Positions 17,281-26,147 of a DNA stretch of 64,000 nt are shown here, piece after piece (the first letter of the stretch is position 1; each line of letters opens with the position of its first letter). The stretch is from assembly GCA_944376205.1 (NCBI GenBank), contig CALWBV010000001.1:1-64000 (forward strand), written 5' to 3'. The DNA comes from an uncultured Christensenellaceae bacterium. Its GTDB lineage: Bacteria > Bacillota > Clostridia > Christensenellales > UBA3700. The notes under the pieces were generated by a model. That model ran no database searches and had not been told where the DNA came from. It saw only the letters and a list, made by a program, of their open reading frames with translations. The translations under genes were made by a program, and so were the position numbers.

Positions 17281-18273
17281 TCAATCCTTGCCCTTTTTGT
17301 TATCTTTTTCTTTGCCGGATTCGTCATCGTCTTTTTTGTCATTACCGTTATCTTCTCCGCCTGTAAGATCTTCGTCGATTATCTCATAGTCGATATGCAC
17401 TTCTTCATCGTCTTCTTTATCAAGTCCCGATAACTTCTTTTTCAAGTTGATAATGACGTAAAGACTTGCATTGATAAGTATAAGCAAACTCAACGCAAAA
17501 GGTAACAAACACATAAGAAGCGCAAATCCCTCTGCTTTCAGTATTACCGCACCTGTAAGCATTATCAAAAAACTCATTCCCGAAACAGGAGATATTGCTT
17601 TAATGAGCATAACTTCTCCGCCGTTTCCCATGCCTTTTTTGAAATATATCGCAAGATGAGTTATTATATATGCAAGATATGCAACAGGTAAAACGTAATG
17701 GATAAGATACGATAAATTCTGATTGACTTTGCTTGCAAGAGTTACCACTACGGCATAAAACATAAATAGCGGCGTCAATATAAGCATATATCGACTCAAA
17801 ACACTCAAGACAGGCTTTTCCCTTTTGATTTCCGCAACCGCTCTTGCAATACAATATCCCAATGCCATAGCCAGCACAGGATAACAACTCCAGCAATATT
17901 TGCTCACAAAAAGATCAATTATGCTCAACAATACCCAAGCATTGATTATTACGACCAAAGCTACGATCCAAGGATTATACTTTTTCAAAGTATTTTCCAT
18001 TGTGCGCTTTATTTTTTTTGCCGTTTCAGAAGCGCCTTTTTTGACAGAAGACACATCCTCTTTTGATGAAGTCCGAGTCGAATTCGAAGACTTGTCTTCG
18101 TCGTTTTTATTCTCCTTATCGTCTTGAAAATCTGTCTTTGAGTCTTCGGTATTATTCTCAACAAAATCGTTGTCAATGACATTATGCCCCACGCCTACGT
18201 ATTTCATGCCGCAGTTGGGACAAACGTTTTGATCATCGTCAAACCATTCGTTGCAATTAGAACACAATCTCAT
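17281..18273 (-). CDS. Zinc-ribbon membrane protein with acidic tails, unknown function
   Basis: 330 aa. The N-terminus is a zinc ribbon (C4, C7, C18, C21: CSNC...CPNC). A low-complexity acidic/Ser linker (about 35-85), a Lys-rich stretch and about six membrane spans (about 100-285) follow. The tail of ~45 residues is highly acidic with Lys repeats. The zinc ribbon plus transmembrane design recurs in many Firmicutes proteins of unknown role. AAGGT precedes the ATG. There is no operon partner; the next gene (MMPL) is on the same strand 141 bp downstream. Confidence 0.72.
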   Translation of the reverse strand: MRLCSNCNEWFDDDQNVCPNCGMKYVGVGHNVIDNDFVENNTEDSKTDFQDDKENKNDEDKSSNSTRTSSKEDVSSVKKGASETAKKIKRTMENTLKKYNPWIVALVVIINAWVLLSIIDLFVSKYCWSCYPVLAMALGYCIARAVAEIKREKPVLSVLSRYMLILTPLFMFYAVVVTLASKVNQNLSYLIHYVLPVAYLAYIITHLAIYFKKGMGNGGEVMLIKAISPVSGMSFLIMLTGAVILKAEGFALLMCLLPFALSLLILINASLYVIINLKKKLSGLDKEDDEEVHIDYEIIDEDLTGGEDNGNDKKDDDESGKEKDNKKGKD

Positions 18274-18414
18274 ATTTTACCTTATTTATTATAGTGCTTA
18301 TTAATAATATGTTTGGCTTCTTCTACCAACCGTATTCACATATCGTTTTATAATTTCAAACTGTTTATATTGATTTGTTTATTAAAAACTGTCATTGCTA
18401 AATGTGAAAAATCG

Positions 18415-20901
18415 CTACTTGTGCAGTTTGTCATGTATATCTTTTTTTGTCTGTCTTACCTTTTCGTTGATTGACCTGGCAGCCTTGCGGTAGCTTTCCT
18501 TGAGATACTGTCTTATCGCTCTTGCTTCTTTTTTACCTCTGGGAGTAAGATTTGCTACTCTTCCCGTAAACAATATCATTACGCTGGGCAAAACAAAGAA
18601 TACGAGGATTCCGCTGATTATACTGCCCCTTGCAATAAGCATGGTTATCTCCTGCACGATAAGATTGGTTGAGACAAAATATACCGACAGACAGCAACCC
18701 GCCATTATCGCTACGGACGTGATTACCGACAACGCACATTCGTTGAGTGACCTGAATGCCGCTTCTCGTGCCGACATCTCCTCTGCATACTTTTTATATT
18801 TTACGGCAAAGAGTATCGCATAGTCGACTGTCGCTCCCAACTGTATGGAAGATATGATTATATAGCCGATAAAGTTGAGTGCTGTGCCCGTAATGACGCT
18901 CAAAGACAGATTTATGAAAATACCGAATTCTATGACCAATATTATAAGCGCCGATATCTTGAGAGATTTAATAGTGAACAGAAGTATTATGAAAATTATC
19001 GCAACAGATACAAGCGTTATGACCAAAAAGTCGTTGGGAGTGATTTCCTTGAGATCGAGTGCCGCCTGCGTCATTCCCGTAACATAACAGCTCTCTCCTT
19101 GGAAATTTTTGTCCAGCGAGGCATATATATTGTTCATCGTCCGGGTCGTCTCGGCACTTTCGGCATCGCCTCTGACCATTACAAAGTATAATGCATGATT
19201 ATCGCCTACTATGTTTTTGAGTGCTTTTGCCTCGTCGGGCAGCATATTTGCAATCAATTTATTGCTCATCATACTGCACAGAAGCTCCGCAAGCGAATAG
19301 TCCTCCTCGGGGATAATGGAATAAAGACCGAGTGCGCCTATTATATTGTCGTTTTCGTCCGCTTTTATGTCCTTGATAAACTGAAGATTCTTATTTCTTA
19401 AAGTGCCGTTTTTGATGTTGGCATCCTGCTGGTCGCTGTCAGAATAGGATACAGGCAAAGCTATTATTATAGAATTTGACATAGAATCAATAATAGTCTC
19501 TATTTCCGTGGGATTTTCCTTTTCCTGACTGAAATCCACATAGCTCAATTTGACAAACGATTGAAGAATTATTGAAGGTATGATAAGTATAAAAAGCAAT
19601 GCTGCAAATATCTTTCTCTTTTTTATAGAAAAACTTGCGACAGGCGTGAGTTTAGGGAAAAATACGCCGTGCGTGGTGTTTTTCTGAAGTTTACGGGTAA
19701 AGAGTATGAGACAAGGAAGCAAAAGTACTATCGTTACCAGAGACAAAAATACTCCCTTTGCAAGCACCAAGCCCAAGTCCTCGCCTATACCGAATCTCAT
19801 GAACAACAGCGCTATAAAACCGCCTACCGTTGTCAATGAAGACGCCGTAATCGTCGAAAACGTTTTGGGAATAGCCTTGCGCATCGCCTGCTCGTCACTC
19901 AACGTAAATTGTTTTTCGTCCTTGAACGAGTGTATAAGGAATATCGCATAGTCCATAGAAAGACCTATCTGCAATATCGACGACGCCGCAAAAGTAATAA
20001 CCGACACGGAGGGGAATATTATATTCGTACCCATATTCAAAAGCACGGCTATGCCCAGCGTAAACATGAGTATAAACGGCTCGATAAGGTTGTCCGTCGT
20101 CAGCATAAGTATGATAAACATTACGAGTACCGCAACGATTACATATTTCCAAACTTCGTTTATAGTGCTTTCGTAAAGATTGTAAATAATTTTGGTACTA
20201 CCGCCCAATGCGCTGTCGTAATCGGCAAAAATATCCTCTATAGACCTCAATGCGTCCATGGCCTCATCAGACGAAGAAGGTACGCCGAGTTGAACAATGA
20301 TAACATAATTTGCCTTTGCGTCCTTCTCTATCGCCTCTGAAATATCCATACCGTTTTGAGGGAAAAAGAGATTCTTAACGTCTTCTTGCGCAAGCATGCC
20401 GTCAACCATAGCCGACAAATCTACGTCTTTGATACACTTGAGAGGATTGCCTTCTTTATCAGTCTTGTCTCTGTCGAGCGAATAGCCGTACTTATTGAGC
20501 ATGCCCTCAACGAGTAACCCTACTCCCGAAGACGATGTATATTGTCCCAAAACGTCGTTGATATCGAAGTTTTTCATCTCATATAGCGAACCGAGCCACA
20601 TAACGCCGCCCTCGGTCACGCCCTTGATCTTTGCGACTTCTTCTACTTTTTCTTTAAGCACCGAATATTCGATATCCGCAACCCCTATCATGGCGTCGCC
20701 GTCCATACCGTAAGTGGACTTGACATAATCGAGTCCTTTCATGGTATTCATATCGTCGGGAAGATAGGAGAAAATATCTGAATTAACGTTGACAAAAGCT
20801 ATCGCTACCACGGACAAAACCGCCAGTACCGCTACTATACACACAACTAAAATTTTGTGTCTTATGATAAATTGTGCAAACTTGTCAGTCGTATTTTTCA
20901 T
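18415..20901 (-). CDS. MMPL/RND-superfamily transporter
   Basis: 828 aa with two repeats. In each, one membrane span and a large extracytoplasmic loop precede five membrane spans. The first repeat has a helix at about 15-34, a loop to ~230 and helices to ~395; the second starts near 435 with helices at about 625-780. SMDYAIFLIHSF and ATVDYAILFAVKY are the conserved membrane motifs with Asp residues for proton coupling. Relatives export lipids or peptides driven by proton flux. The cargo is unknown and no membrane-fusion partner is adjacent. The last ~45 residues are strongly basic. Confidence 0.88.
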   Translation of the reverse strand: MKNTTDKFAQFIIRHKILVVCIVAVLAVLSVVAIAFVNVNSDIFSYLPDDMNTMKGLDYVKSTYGMDGDAMIGVADIEYSVLKEKVEEVAKIKGVTEGGVMWLGSLYEMKNFDINDVLGQYTSSSGVGLLVEGMLNKYGYSLDRDKTDKEGNPLKCIKDVDLSAMVDGMLAQEDVKNLFFPQNGMDISEAIEKDAKANYVIIVQLGVPSSSDEAMDALRSIEDIFADYDSALGGSTKIIYNLYESTINEVWKYVIVAVLVMFIILMLTTDNLIEPFILMFTLGIAVLLNMGTNIIFPSVSVITFAASSILQIGLSMDYAIFLIHSFKDEKQFTLSDEQAMRKAIPKTFSTITASSLTTVGGFIALLFMRFGIGEDLGLVLAKGVFLSLVTIVLLLPCLILFTRKLQKNTTHGVFFPKLTPVASFSIKKRKIFAALLFILIIPSIILQSFVKLSYVDFSQEKENPTEIETIIDSMSNSIIIALPVSYSDSDQQDANIKNGTLRNKNLQFIKDIKADENDNIIGALGLYSIIPEEDYSLAELLCSMMSNKLIANMLPDEAKALKNIVGDNHALYFVMVRGDAESAETTRTMNNIYASLDKNFQGESCYVTGMTQAALDLKEITPNDFLVITLVSVAIIFIILLFTIKSLKISALIILVIEFGIFINLSLSVITGTALNFIGYIIISSIQLGATVDYAILFAVKYKKYAEEMSAREAAFRSLNECALSVITSVAIMAGCCLSVYFVSTNLIVQEITMLIARGSIISGILVFFVLPSVMILFTGRVANLTPRGKKEARAIRQYLKESYRKAARSINEKVRQTKKDIHDKLHK

Positions 20902-20929
20902 GGGCGCAATGATATCTTTTTATAGTTTT

Positions 20930-20958
20930 ATAATATAACAAATATAAAAAAATGTAAA
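20930..20958 (-). promoter_or_regulatory. Putative promoter of the MMPL gene
   Basis: Minus strand: -35 TTTACA (20953-20958), 17-bp spacer, -10 TATTAT (20930-20935), about 30 bp before the start codon. Confidence 0.5.
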
Positions 20959-21120
20959 TACCTAAATCTGCCATTGAGATTAATATTACCAAAATTTTAG
21001 ATTAAGATATCAAATACGCTCAATAAAATCAATCTGCATGACAAAATTCAGCTTTGAAGGACATATCAAAACAAATTTAAATCGAATTTTTTATGTAAAT
21101 CAGACAGAAAATCGCAAACA

Positions 21121-21148
21121 AAAAAGGAAGTCCGAAGACTTCCTTTTT
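21121..21148. terminator. Terminator downstream of pckG
   Basis: Stem AAAAAGGAAGTC (21121-21132) pairs with GACTTCCTTTTT (21137-21148), CGAA tetraloop. On the minus strand the stem runs into a T-tract, ending pckG transcripts. It also works on the plus strand. Confidence 0.88.
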
Positions 21149-21166
21149 ATATGCTTGTATGTCGGA

Positions 21167-22975
21167 TTACTTTGCAAGTCTGTCCTTAAGAGCGTCAGCC
21201 TGTTTTGCAAGTTCTTTAGGCAACTTGTCGCCGAAAGACTTGTAGAATTCTTTAATGCCGTCAGCTTCAACCTTCCAAGCGTCTTTGTCAATAGCAAGAA
21301 TGCTCTTGAGCGTGTCCTTGGTAAAGCCTTCGATACCGTCGATATTGATATCGTCAGCGTTAGGAACGTAACCGATAGGAGTCTCAACAGCGTCAACTTC
21401 GCCTGCGATTCTCTTGAGCATCCAGTCGAGTACACGCATGTTGTCACCGAAACCGGGCCAGATGAAGTTGCCGTTTTCGTCAACTCTGAACCAGTTTACG
21501 TTGAAGAATTTAGGCTGTTTGTCTACGTCTACGCTCTTGCCCATATCGAGCCAGTGCTGGAAGTAGTCACCCATGTGATATCCGCAGAAAGGACGCATTG
21601 CCATAGGATCTCTACGAACAACGCCGACCTGACCTGTAGCAGCAGCGGTAGTTTCACTACCCATTATAGAACCGATAAATACACCGTGCTCCCAGCTGGT
21701 TGCCTGATATACAAGGGGAACCGTGGAAGGACGACGTCCGCCGAAGATAAATGCACTGATGGGCACACCGTTGCCGTTCTCGAACTCGGGAGAGATGCAA
21801 GGACAGTTGATTGCAGGTGCGGTAAATCTGGAGTTGGGATGAGCTGCCTTAACGGGCTTGCCGTCTGCGTCAACGGTATCGGGAGTCCAAGGTCTGCCGA
21901 TCCAGTCGATAAGATGAGCGGGCTTCTTCTTCTCGGGATCATCCTTTTCAAGACCTTCCCACCATACTTCCTTGGTCTCGGGATTGAGAGCAACGTTGGT
22001 GAAGATAGTATTCTTTCTCGTGGAAGCGAGAGCGTTGTAGTTGGAGTGAGAGTTGGTTCCGGGAGCTACGCCGAAGAAACCGTTCTCGGGGTTGATAGCG
22101 TAAAGTCTGCCATCGGGTCCTTTCTTGATCCAGGAGATATCGTCACCTACGGTGAATACCCTGTAACCGGCCTTTCTGTAACCCTCGGGAGGAATAAGCA
22201 TTGCAAGGTTTGTCTTGCCGCAAGCGGAAGGGAATGCTGCGCACATGTAGACGATTTCCTTGTTGGGCTTTTCGATACCCAAAATGAGCATGTGCTCTGC
22301 CATCCACATTTCGTTCTTACCTTGGTAAGAAGCAATTCTCAAAGCGAAGCACTTCTTGCCGAGCAATACGTTACCGCCGTAACCGCTGTTGACGGAGATA
22401 ATTGCGTTGTCCTCGGGGAACTGACAAATATATCTCTCTTCAGGGTCGATCTGGCATTTAGCATGCGTACCTCTTACGAAGTCGTTGCTGTCGCCGAGTG
22501 CCTCGAGTACGTTGTTGCCTACTCTGGTCATTATTCTCATATTCAATACGACGTAAATGGAATCGGTAAGCTCGATACCAATCTTGGAGATAGGACCGCC
22601 GACAGGACCCATGGAGAAAGGAATTACGTACATAGTACGTCCCTTGTAAGCGCCGTCGAGAATGCTCTCCAATTTTGCGTATGCTTGCTTGGGTTCCCAC
22701 CAGTTGTTGGTAGGGCCGCAATCTTCTTCCTTACGGGAGCAAATAAAAGTTCTTCCCTCTACACGAGCAACGTCGTTGGGGTTGGTGCGGTGAAGCAAAC
22801 AACCGGGAAGGGTCTTCTGATTGAGTTCAATCATTTCTCCTGTGGAAAGAGCTTCTTTGGTCAAAGCGTCGTACTGCTCTTTTTCGCCTGTGATCCAAAC
22901 TACTTTGTCAGGCTTACAGAGTTGAACTCTGCTTTCAACAAATTCCAATACTTTCTTATTCGTAGTATTTGCCAT
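21167..22975 (-). CDS. pckG: Phosphoenolpyruvate carboxykinase (GTP)
   Basis: 602 aa, cytoplasmic enzyme that interconverts oxaloacetate + GTP and PEP + CO2 + GDP. FPSACGKTNLAM (about 279-290) is the P-loop with the hyper-reactive Cys typical of the GTP class. GDDISWIK carries the metal-binding Asp residues, and FGGRRPSTVPLV and FNVNWFR(V) are also GTP-class blocks. ATP-type enzymes lack this Cys, and most Firmicutes carry the ATP type, so this form is of taxonomic interest. I start at MANTTNKK because AAAGGAG lies 7 nt upstream; an upstream Met would add 9 residues. Strong promoter and own terminator: a monocistronic unit. Confidence 0.97.
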   Translation of the reverse strand: MANTTNKKVLEFVESRVQLCKPDKVVWITGEKEQYDALTKEALSTGEMIELNQKTLPGCLLHRTNPNDVARVEGRTFICSRKEEDCGPTNNWWEPKQAYAKLESILDGAYKGRTMYVIPFSMGPVGGPISKIGIELTDSIYVVLNMRIMTRVGNNVLEALGDSNDFVRGTHAKCQIDPEERYICQFPEDNAIISVNSGYGGNVLLGKKCFALRIASYQGKNEMWMAEHMLILGIEKPNKEIVYMCAAFPSACGKTNLAMLIPPEGYRKAGYRVFTVGDDISWIKKGPDGRLYAINPENGFFGVAPGTNSHSNYNALASTRKNTIFTNVALNPETKEVWWEGLEKDDPEKKKPAHLIDWIGRPWTPDTVDADGKPVKAAHPNSRFTAPAINCPCISPEFENGNGVPISAFIFGGRRPSTVPLVYQATSWEHGVFIGSIMGSETTAAATGQVGVVRRDPMAMRPFCGYHMGDYFQHWLDMGKSVDVDKQPKFFNVNWFRVDENGNFIWPGFGDNMRVLDWMLKRIAGEVDAVETPIGYVPNADDINIDGIEGFTKDTLKSILAIDKDAWKVEADGIKEFYKSFGDKLPKELAKQADALKDRLAK

Positions 22976-23019
22976 AATAAAACTCCTTTTATTGAATTTC
23001 AATATTTTTTATCTTATAT

Positions 23020-23048
23020 ATTATACCAAAGGTTTGTTGTAATTGCAA
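23020..23048 (-). promoter_or_regulatory. Sigma-A promoter of pckG
   Basis: Minus strand: -35 TTGCAA (23043-23048), 17-bp spacer, -10 TATAAT (23020-23025), about 45 bp before the chosen start codon. From 23,049 to 23,274 I see only AT-rich sequence. Confidence 0.78.
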
Positions 23049-23274
23049 ACAATATTTTAATGTTTTGAATATAATTATTTTCACAAAATAATTGCATTTT
23101 TATAGAATTTTATCCTTTTTAAGGATAACTTTTGATATGATGCGTTTTCTATACGTAAATTTTACTAAAATTTGCTTGCATTCAATTATTTTTTCCCTAA
23201 TTCCGTGATATATGCCATATGTCCTATATAATACTGATAAATAAATATAAAAAAACACGATTTGCATAAATTAT

Positions 23275-23397
23275 GCTACCGCCGCAAACTGTTATTTATA
23301 AGCCCTTAGTGTGCAACGCAGTCTTAAAACGAAAAATTTGCGTCTGTGCAAGGCAAGACTCGCAGACAATCTCTATTAATAAAATATATATAAAACA
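23275..23397. repeat. Degenerate half-copy of the adjacent inverted-repeat element
   Basis: Starts with CTACCGCCGCAAA like the neighbouring element. It also shares an ATTTGCGTCT...TGCAAGGC...CGCAGACAAT block (about 23,335-23,370) with ATTTGCGTCT...TGCAAGGC...CGCAGGCAAT at about 23,464-23,499. No intact right end is visible. It looks like an older, decayed copy in tandem. Confidence 0.55.
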
Positions 23398-23584
23398 GTA
23401 CCGCCGCAGAGAGAAAAATTTTTGCCTCGCAAGAGGTGCGCTTTAAGCAATTTAAGACGGAAGATTTGCGTCTTCTGCAAGGCGAGGTGCGCAGGCAATA
23501 CTTGCTGTATTGTCAAGCGACTCAACAAAGCAGGGGCACAAATATTCCGTCTTAAATCAAAAATTTTTCTCTCTGCGGCGGTAC
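23398..23584. repeat. MITE-like element with perfect 27-bp terminal inverted repeats
   Basis: The 27 bases at 23398-23424 are the exact reverse complement of 23558-23584 (outer end GTACCGCCGCAGAGAG). A second inner inverted pair follows: TTTAAGACGGAAGATT at 23451-23466 against AATATTCCGTCTTAAA at 23541-23556, one mismatch. A central hairpin CAATAC-TTGCT-GTATTG spans 23496-23512. No protein is encoded, so the 187-bp unit could fold into a long cruciform or RNA stem. The right end stops one base before the stop codon of the J-domain gene. Confidence 0.8.
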
Positions 23585-23585
23585 C

Positions 23586-24185
23586 CTAGATACAAAACCA
23601 ACAGATTGCGTTGCAACAAAGCATGGTTGCGCAATAACTGCACAAACCGCCGTCTCCCATTGCGCTTCCGACTTCTCTGGGTTGCTGATAACCGGCTCTC
23701 GACTGTCTTTGCGCTTTGACCATATCGTCTTCACCGGACTGTTTTCTGTTGAGCGCTTCGAGCGTCTGTTTGTATTTTATGTTGTCGGGATCGTGGGTAA
23801 GCGCCATTTCGACTTGCGTCTTACTCTCTAAAAACCAGTTGCGTTTATAGAAAATATGCGCCTGCGTAAAATGCCACTCTGCATCTCTGGGTTCGATATC
23901 GTCTAGAAGCTGTTGAGCTTCGTTGAGTTTATCTTCCTTGATGAGTCTTTCGACAGCCTGAAAAACAGTTCCGTCTCCTACTATCTCACGCTTTTTTATA
24001 TCTTCTATACAATCATTGTACGCTATCTTGATTTTGGAAAGCATTTTTGCGGCACTGCTGCCCGTCTCTCCTTCCTCAAAACAGAGTTTCTGATATTTTT
24101 CTTTGAGAGTACGATACGCATTTTCAACTTCTTGCAAAGTTGCGTTGTCGTTGAGTCCCAAAATCAGATACGAACTTTTTTGCAT
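23586..24185 (-). CDS. Degenerate J-domain / TPR-like protein with Cys-rich tail
   Basis: 199 aa. Residues 1-65 have a DnaJ-like start (YLILGLNDNATLQEVENAYRTL) and a helix III-IV pattern, but the HPD tripeptide that activates Hsp70 is absent (the loop reads KLCFEEG). Residues ~85-150 resemble one or two TPR-like helical pairs. The last ~24 residues are Gly then Cys-rich (C180, C183, C188, C189, C193, C197). Related clostridial proteins paired with DUF5685 have similar ends. The start overlaps the DUF5685 gene by 22 nt. The stop codon directly abuts the inverted-repeat element, so the tail may have been shortened. Confidence 0.7.
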   Translation of the reverse strand: MQKSSYLILGLNDNATLQEVENAYRTLKEKYQKLCFEEGETGSSAAKMLSKIKIAYNDCIEDIKKREIVGDGTVFQAVERLIKEDKLNEAQQLLDDIEPRDAEWHFTQAHIFYKRNWFLESKTQVEMALTHDPDNIKYKQTLEALNRKQSGEDDMVKAQRQSRAGYQQPREVGSAMGDGGLCSYCATMLCCNAICWFCI

Positions 24186-25036
24186 TTTTCCGTTCTCCTT
24201 AACAGCTCCTTCGTGCTATTCAACATACCATACCAAAGTATGTTTGTCAATATACCTTCGTATTTTTTTACTTCGATTTTATCGAAGTCGTTGCAAATCG
24301 TGTTGTAACAACTCATCATTACGAATTCAAGCGTGTCTTTCTTTTCCTCAAGAAAAGTTTGCTTGTCTTTATACTCGTAATTACACAAAAAGACGTTGTA
24401 CTTCTTTTGCTTGAAATCGTCGTCGATATCGTCTATTGCGTCGGCAAGATATATCCATTTGCCGAGATTATACAATAGATTTGATATCTCTGCCGTGTAT
24501 TTATCCTCAAATACAGTCTCGCCTATTCTCACCATGATTTCACCGAAATAGTGGGAAATTCTGTCAATACTGTCGCACTTTGCTTTTTCAGCGTCTGCGA
24601 GTTCTCTGTATTTTAATTCTATATATGCGTCAAGTTCGGGATAAAGTTTTTTCGCCTTTTTATAATGACGTCTTATGATTGTCCTGTCGATAAACTTTTT
24701 CGACAACGACTTGTCGTCGATTATATCGTCCACACATTTATAATGTGCAAGAATCGTACCTATATCCACGATTTTTTCTGTAAGAGTATCGTTTTGGGCA
24801 ATGAGTTTTTTCTGCACCATATTGAGTACGCACTTGCCCATCTTCATTTCGATCTCTATATCCATAACGCCGTGTGCGAGTATATTGAGAAAAGTCATGT
24901 CGTAAGTCGTGTTTATGCGCATAAGTTGCGAACAACGTTTACCTATGCTTTTGCAAAGACCGCAATAAAAAGCACGGTAGCCGTAATAGTCTTTCATAAA
25001 CATATTCATCTTGTCGGGAACTACGTATCCGAACAT
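24164..25036 (-). CDS. DUF5685 family protein
   Basis: 290 aa, helical. It starts with the family hallmark MFGYVVPDK...YYGYRAFYCGLCKSIG (Cys25, Cys28) and carries ADAIDDIDDDFKQKKYN near residues 200-216. The latter resembles an Asp-rich metal motif of trans-isoprenoid/squalene-type synthases, as does the all-helical composition, but an enzymatic role is inference. The family is widespread in Clostridia and is often next to a J-domain protein, as here. The function is unknown. Confidence 0.8.
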   Translation of the reverse strand: MFGYVVPDKMNMFMKDYYGYRAFYCGLCKSIGKRCSQLMRINTTYDMTFLNILAHGVMDIEIEMKMGKCVLNMVQKKLIAQNDTLTEKIVDIGTILAHYKCVDDIIDDKSLSKKFIDRTIIRRHYKKAKKLYPELDAYIELKYRELADAEKAKCDSIDRISHYFGEIMVRIGETVFEDKYTAEISNLLYNLGKWIYLADAIDDIDDDFKQKKYNVFLCNYEYKDKQTFLEEKKDTLEFVMMSCYNTICNDFDKIEVKKYEGILTNILWYGMLNSTKELLRRTEKCKKVRI

Positions 25037-25122
25037 ATTCTTTCCTTCCTCAATGTTTTACGCATTTCAGCGATACTATATATTATTACCGATTTGTGTA
25101 TTTTGTCGATAATTATTATAAA

Positions 25123-26118
25123 TTACAGACTGATATATCCGATAGCGTCCTTGAATCTCTTGAGAACGACTTCGGCTTTCGCCTCTGCCTTTTCCTTTCC
25201 GAGCTTTGCGCACTTCAAAAGATAATCCTTTTCTCCCACGAGTTTTTTATACTCTTCCTGGAAAGGTCGAAGCATTTCGACAACCGCTTCGCCTACTCTG
25301 ACTTTGAGATCGCCGTATCTCAAACCGTCGCATTCCTCTACTGTCTTTTCGATAGACTTGTTTTGAGCTACCGCAAGAATACGCAAAAGATTGGATATGC
25401 CGGCTTTGTTTTCGGGGTCGTAAGCAATGACTGTGTCGCTGTCCGTAACGGCTCTCTTGAATTTTTTCATGATTACGTTGGGTTCGTCGAGACAGGATAT
25501 AACGGCATTGGGATTGGGATCGGACTTGCTCATTTTGCTTTCGGGATCCTGCAAGGACATTATCTTTGCGCCGACTTTTGGTATAAAGCCTTCGGGGACT
25601 TTGAATATATCTCCGTAAATATTGTTTACTCGCATTGCAATATCTCTCGTAATCTCGATATGCTGCAACTGGTCGTAACCCACGGGTACCAAATCGGTGT
25701 CGTACAAAAGAATATCTGCCGCCATAAGTACGGGATAATCCATAAGACCCATATTGATATTGTCGGTATGCTTTTGCGATTTATCCTTGAACTGCGTCAT
25801 TCTGTTCATCTCGCCTACGTAGGTATAGCAATTGAGAAGCCAAGCGAGTTCGCTGTGCTGATGAACGTGCGACTGAAGATATACCGTACTTTTTTCTACG
25901 TCGAGACCTACCGCAAGCAAAAGCGCATAAAAACTCCAACAGTTTTTATTGAAAGCTTCTCTCTCCTGTCTTACTGTAATGGTATGCAGATCGGCAAGCG
26001 CAAAAAGACACTCGTTGTCCTTGTCCGCCTGCATTGTGCGCCAATTGTTGACCGCACCTATATAGTTGCCCAGGGTCATTATTCCCGACGGCTGAATAGC
26101 GCTGTATATAGTCTTCAT
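25123..26118 (-). CDS. trpS: Tryptophanyl-tRNA synthetase
   Basis: 331 aa, class Ic aminoacyl-tRNA synthetase charging tRNA-Trp. The HIGH-equivalent is PSGIMTLGNYIG (about 10-21), and the KMSKS loop is SKMSKSDPN (about 191-199). GYDQLQHIEITRDIA is the tryptophan-pocket region. The length is standard. It lies 29 bp after thrC and is probably in the same transcript. No T-box leader fits in that gap or was seen before thrC. Confidence 0.97.
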   Translation of the reverse strand: MKTIYSAIQPSGIMTLGNYIGAVNNWRTMQADKDNECLFALADLHTITVRQEREAFNKNCWSFYALLLAVGLDVEKSTVYLQSHVHQHSELAWLLNCYTYVGEMNRMTQFKDKSQKHTDNINMGLMDYPVLMAADILLYDTDLVPVGYDQLQHIEITRDIAMRVNNIYGDIFKVPEGFIPKVGAKIMSLQDPESKMSKSDPNPNAVISCLDEPNVIMKKFKRAVTDSDTVIAYDPENKAGISNLLRILAVAQNKSIEKTVEECDGLRYGDLKVRVGEAVVEMLRPFQEEYKKLVGEKDYLLKCAKLGKEKAEAKAEVVLKRFKDAIGYISL

Positions 26119-26147
26119 ATTTCTCCTTTCAGATAGCTTTTTTAAGA

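Noticed and set aside
21038..23068. 676-codon plus-strand frame opposite pckG
   Set aside because: Antisense to PEP carboxykinase, crosses the terminator and the promoter, and has no domain. It is caused by the strong codon bias of pckG.
23275..23584. CRISPR array
   Set aside because: The repeats are inverted and degenerate rather than short, direct and regularly spaced, and no cas genes are present.
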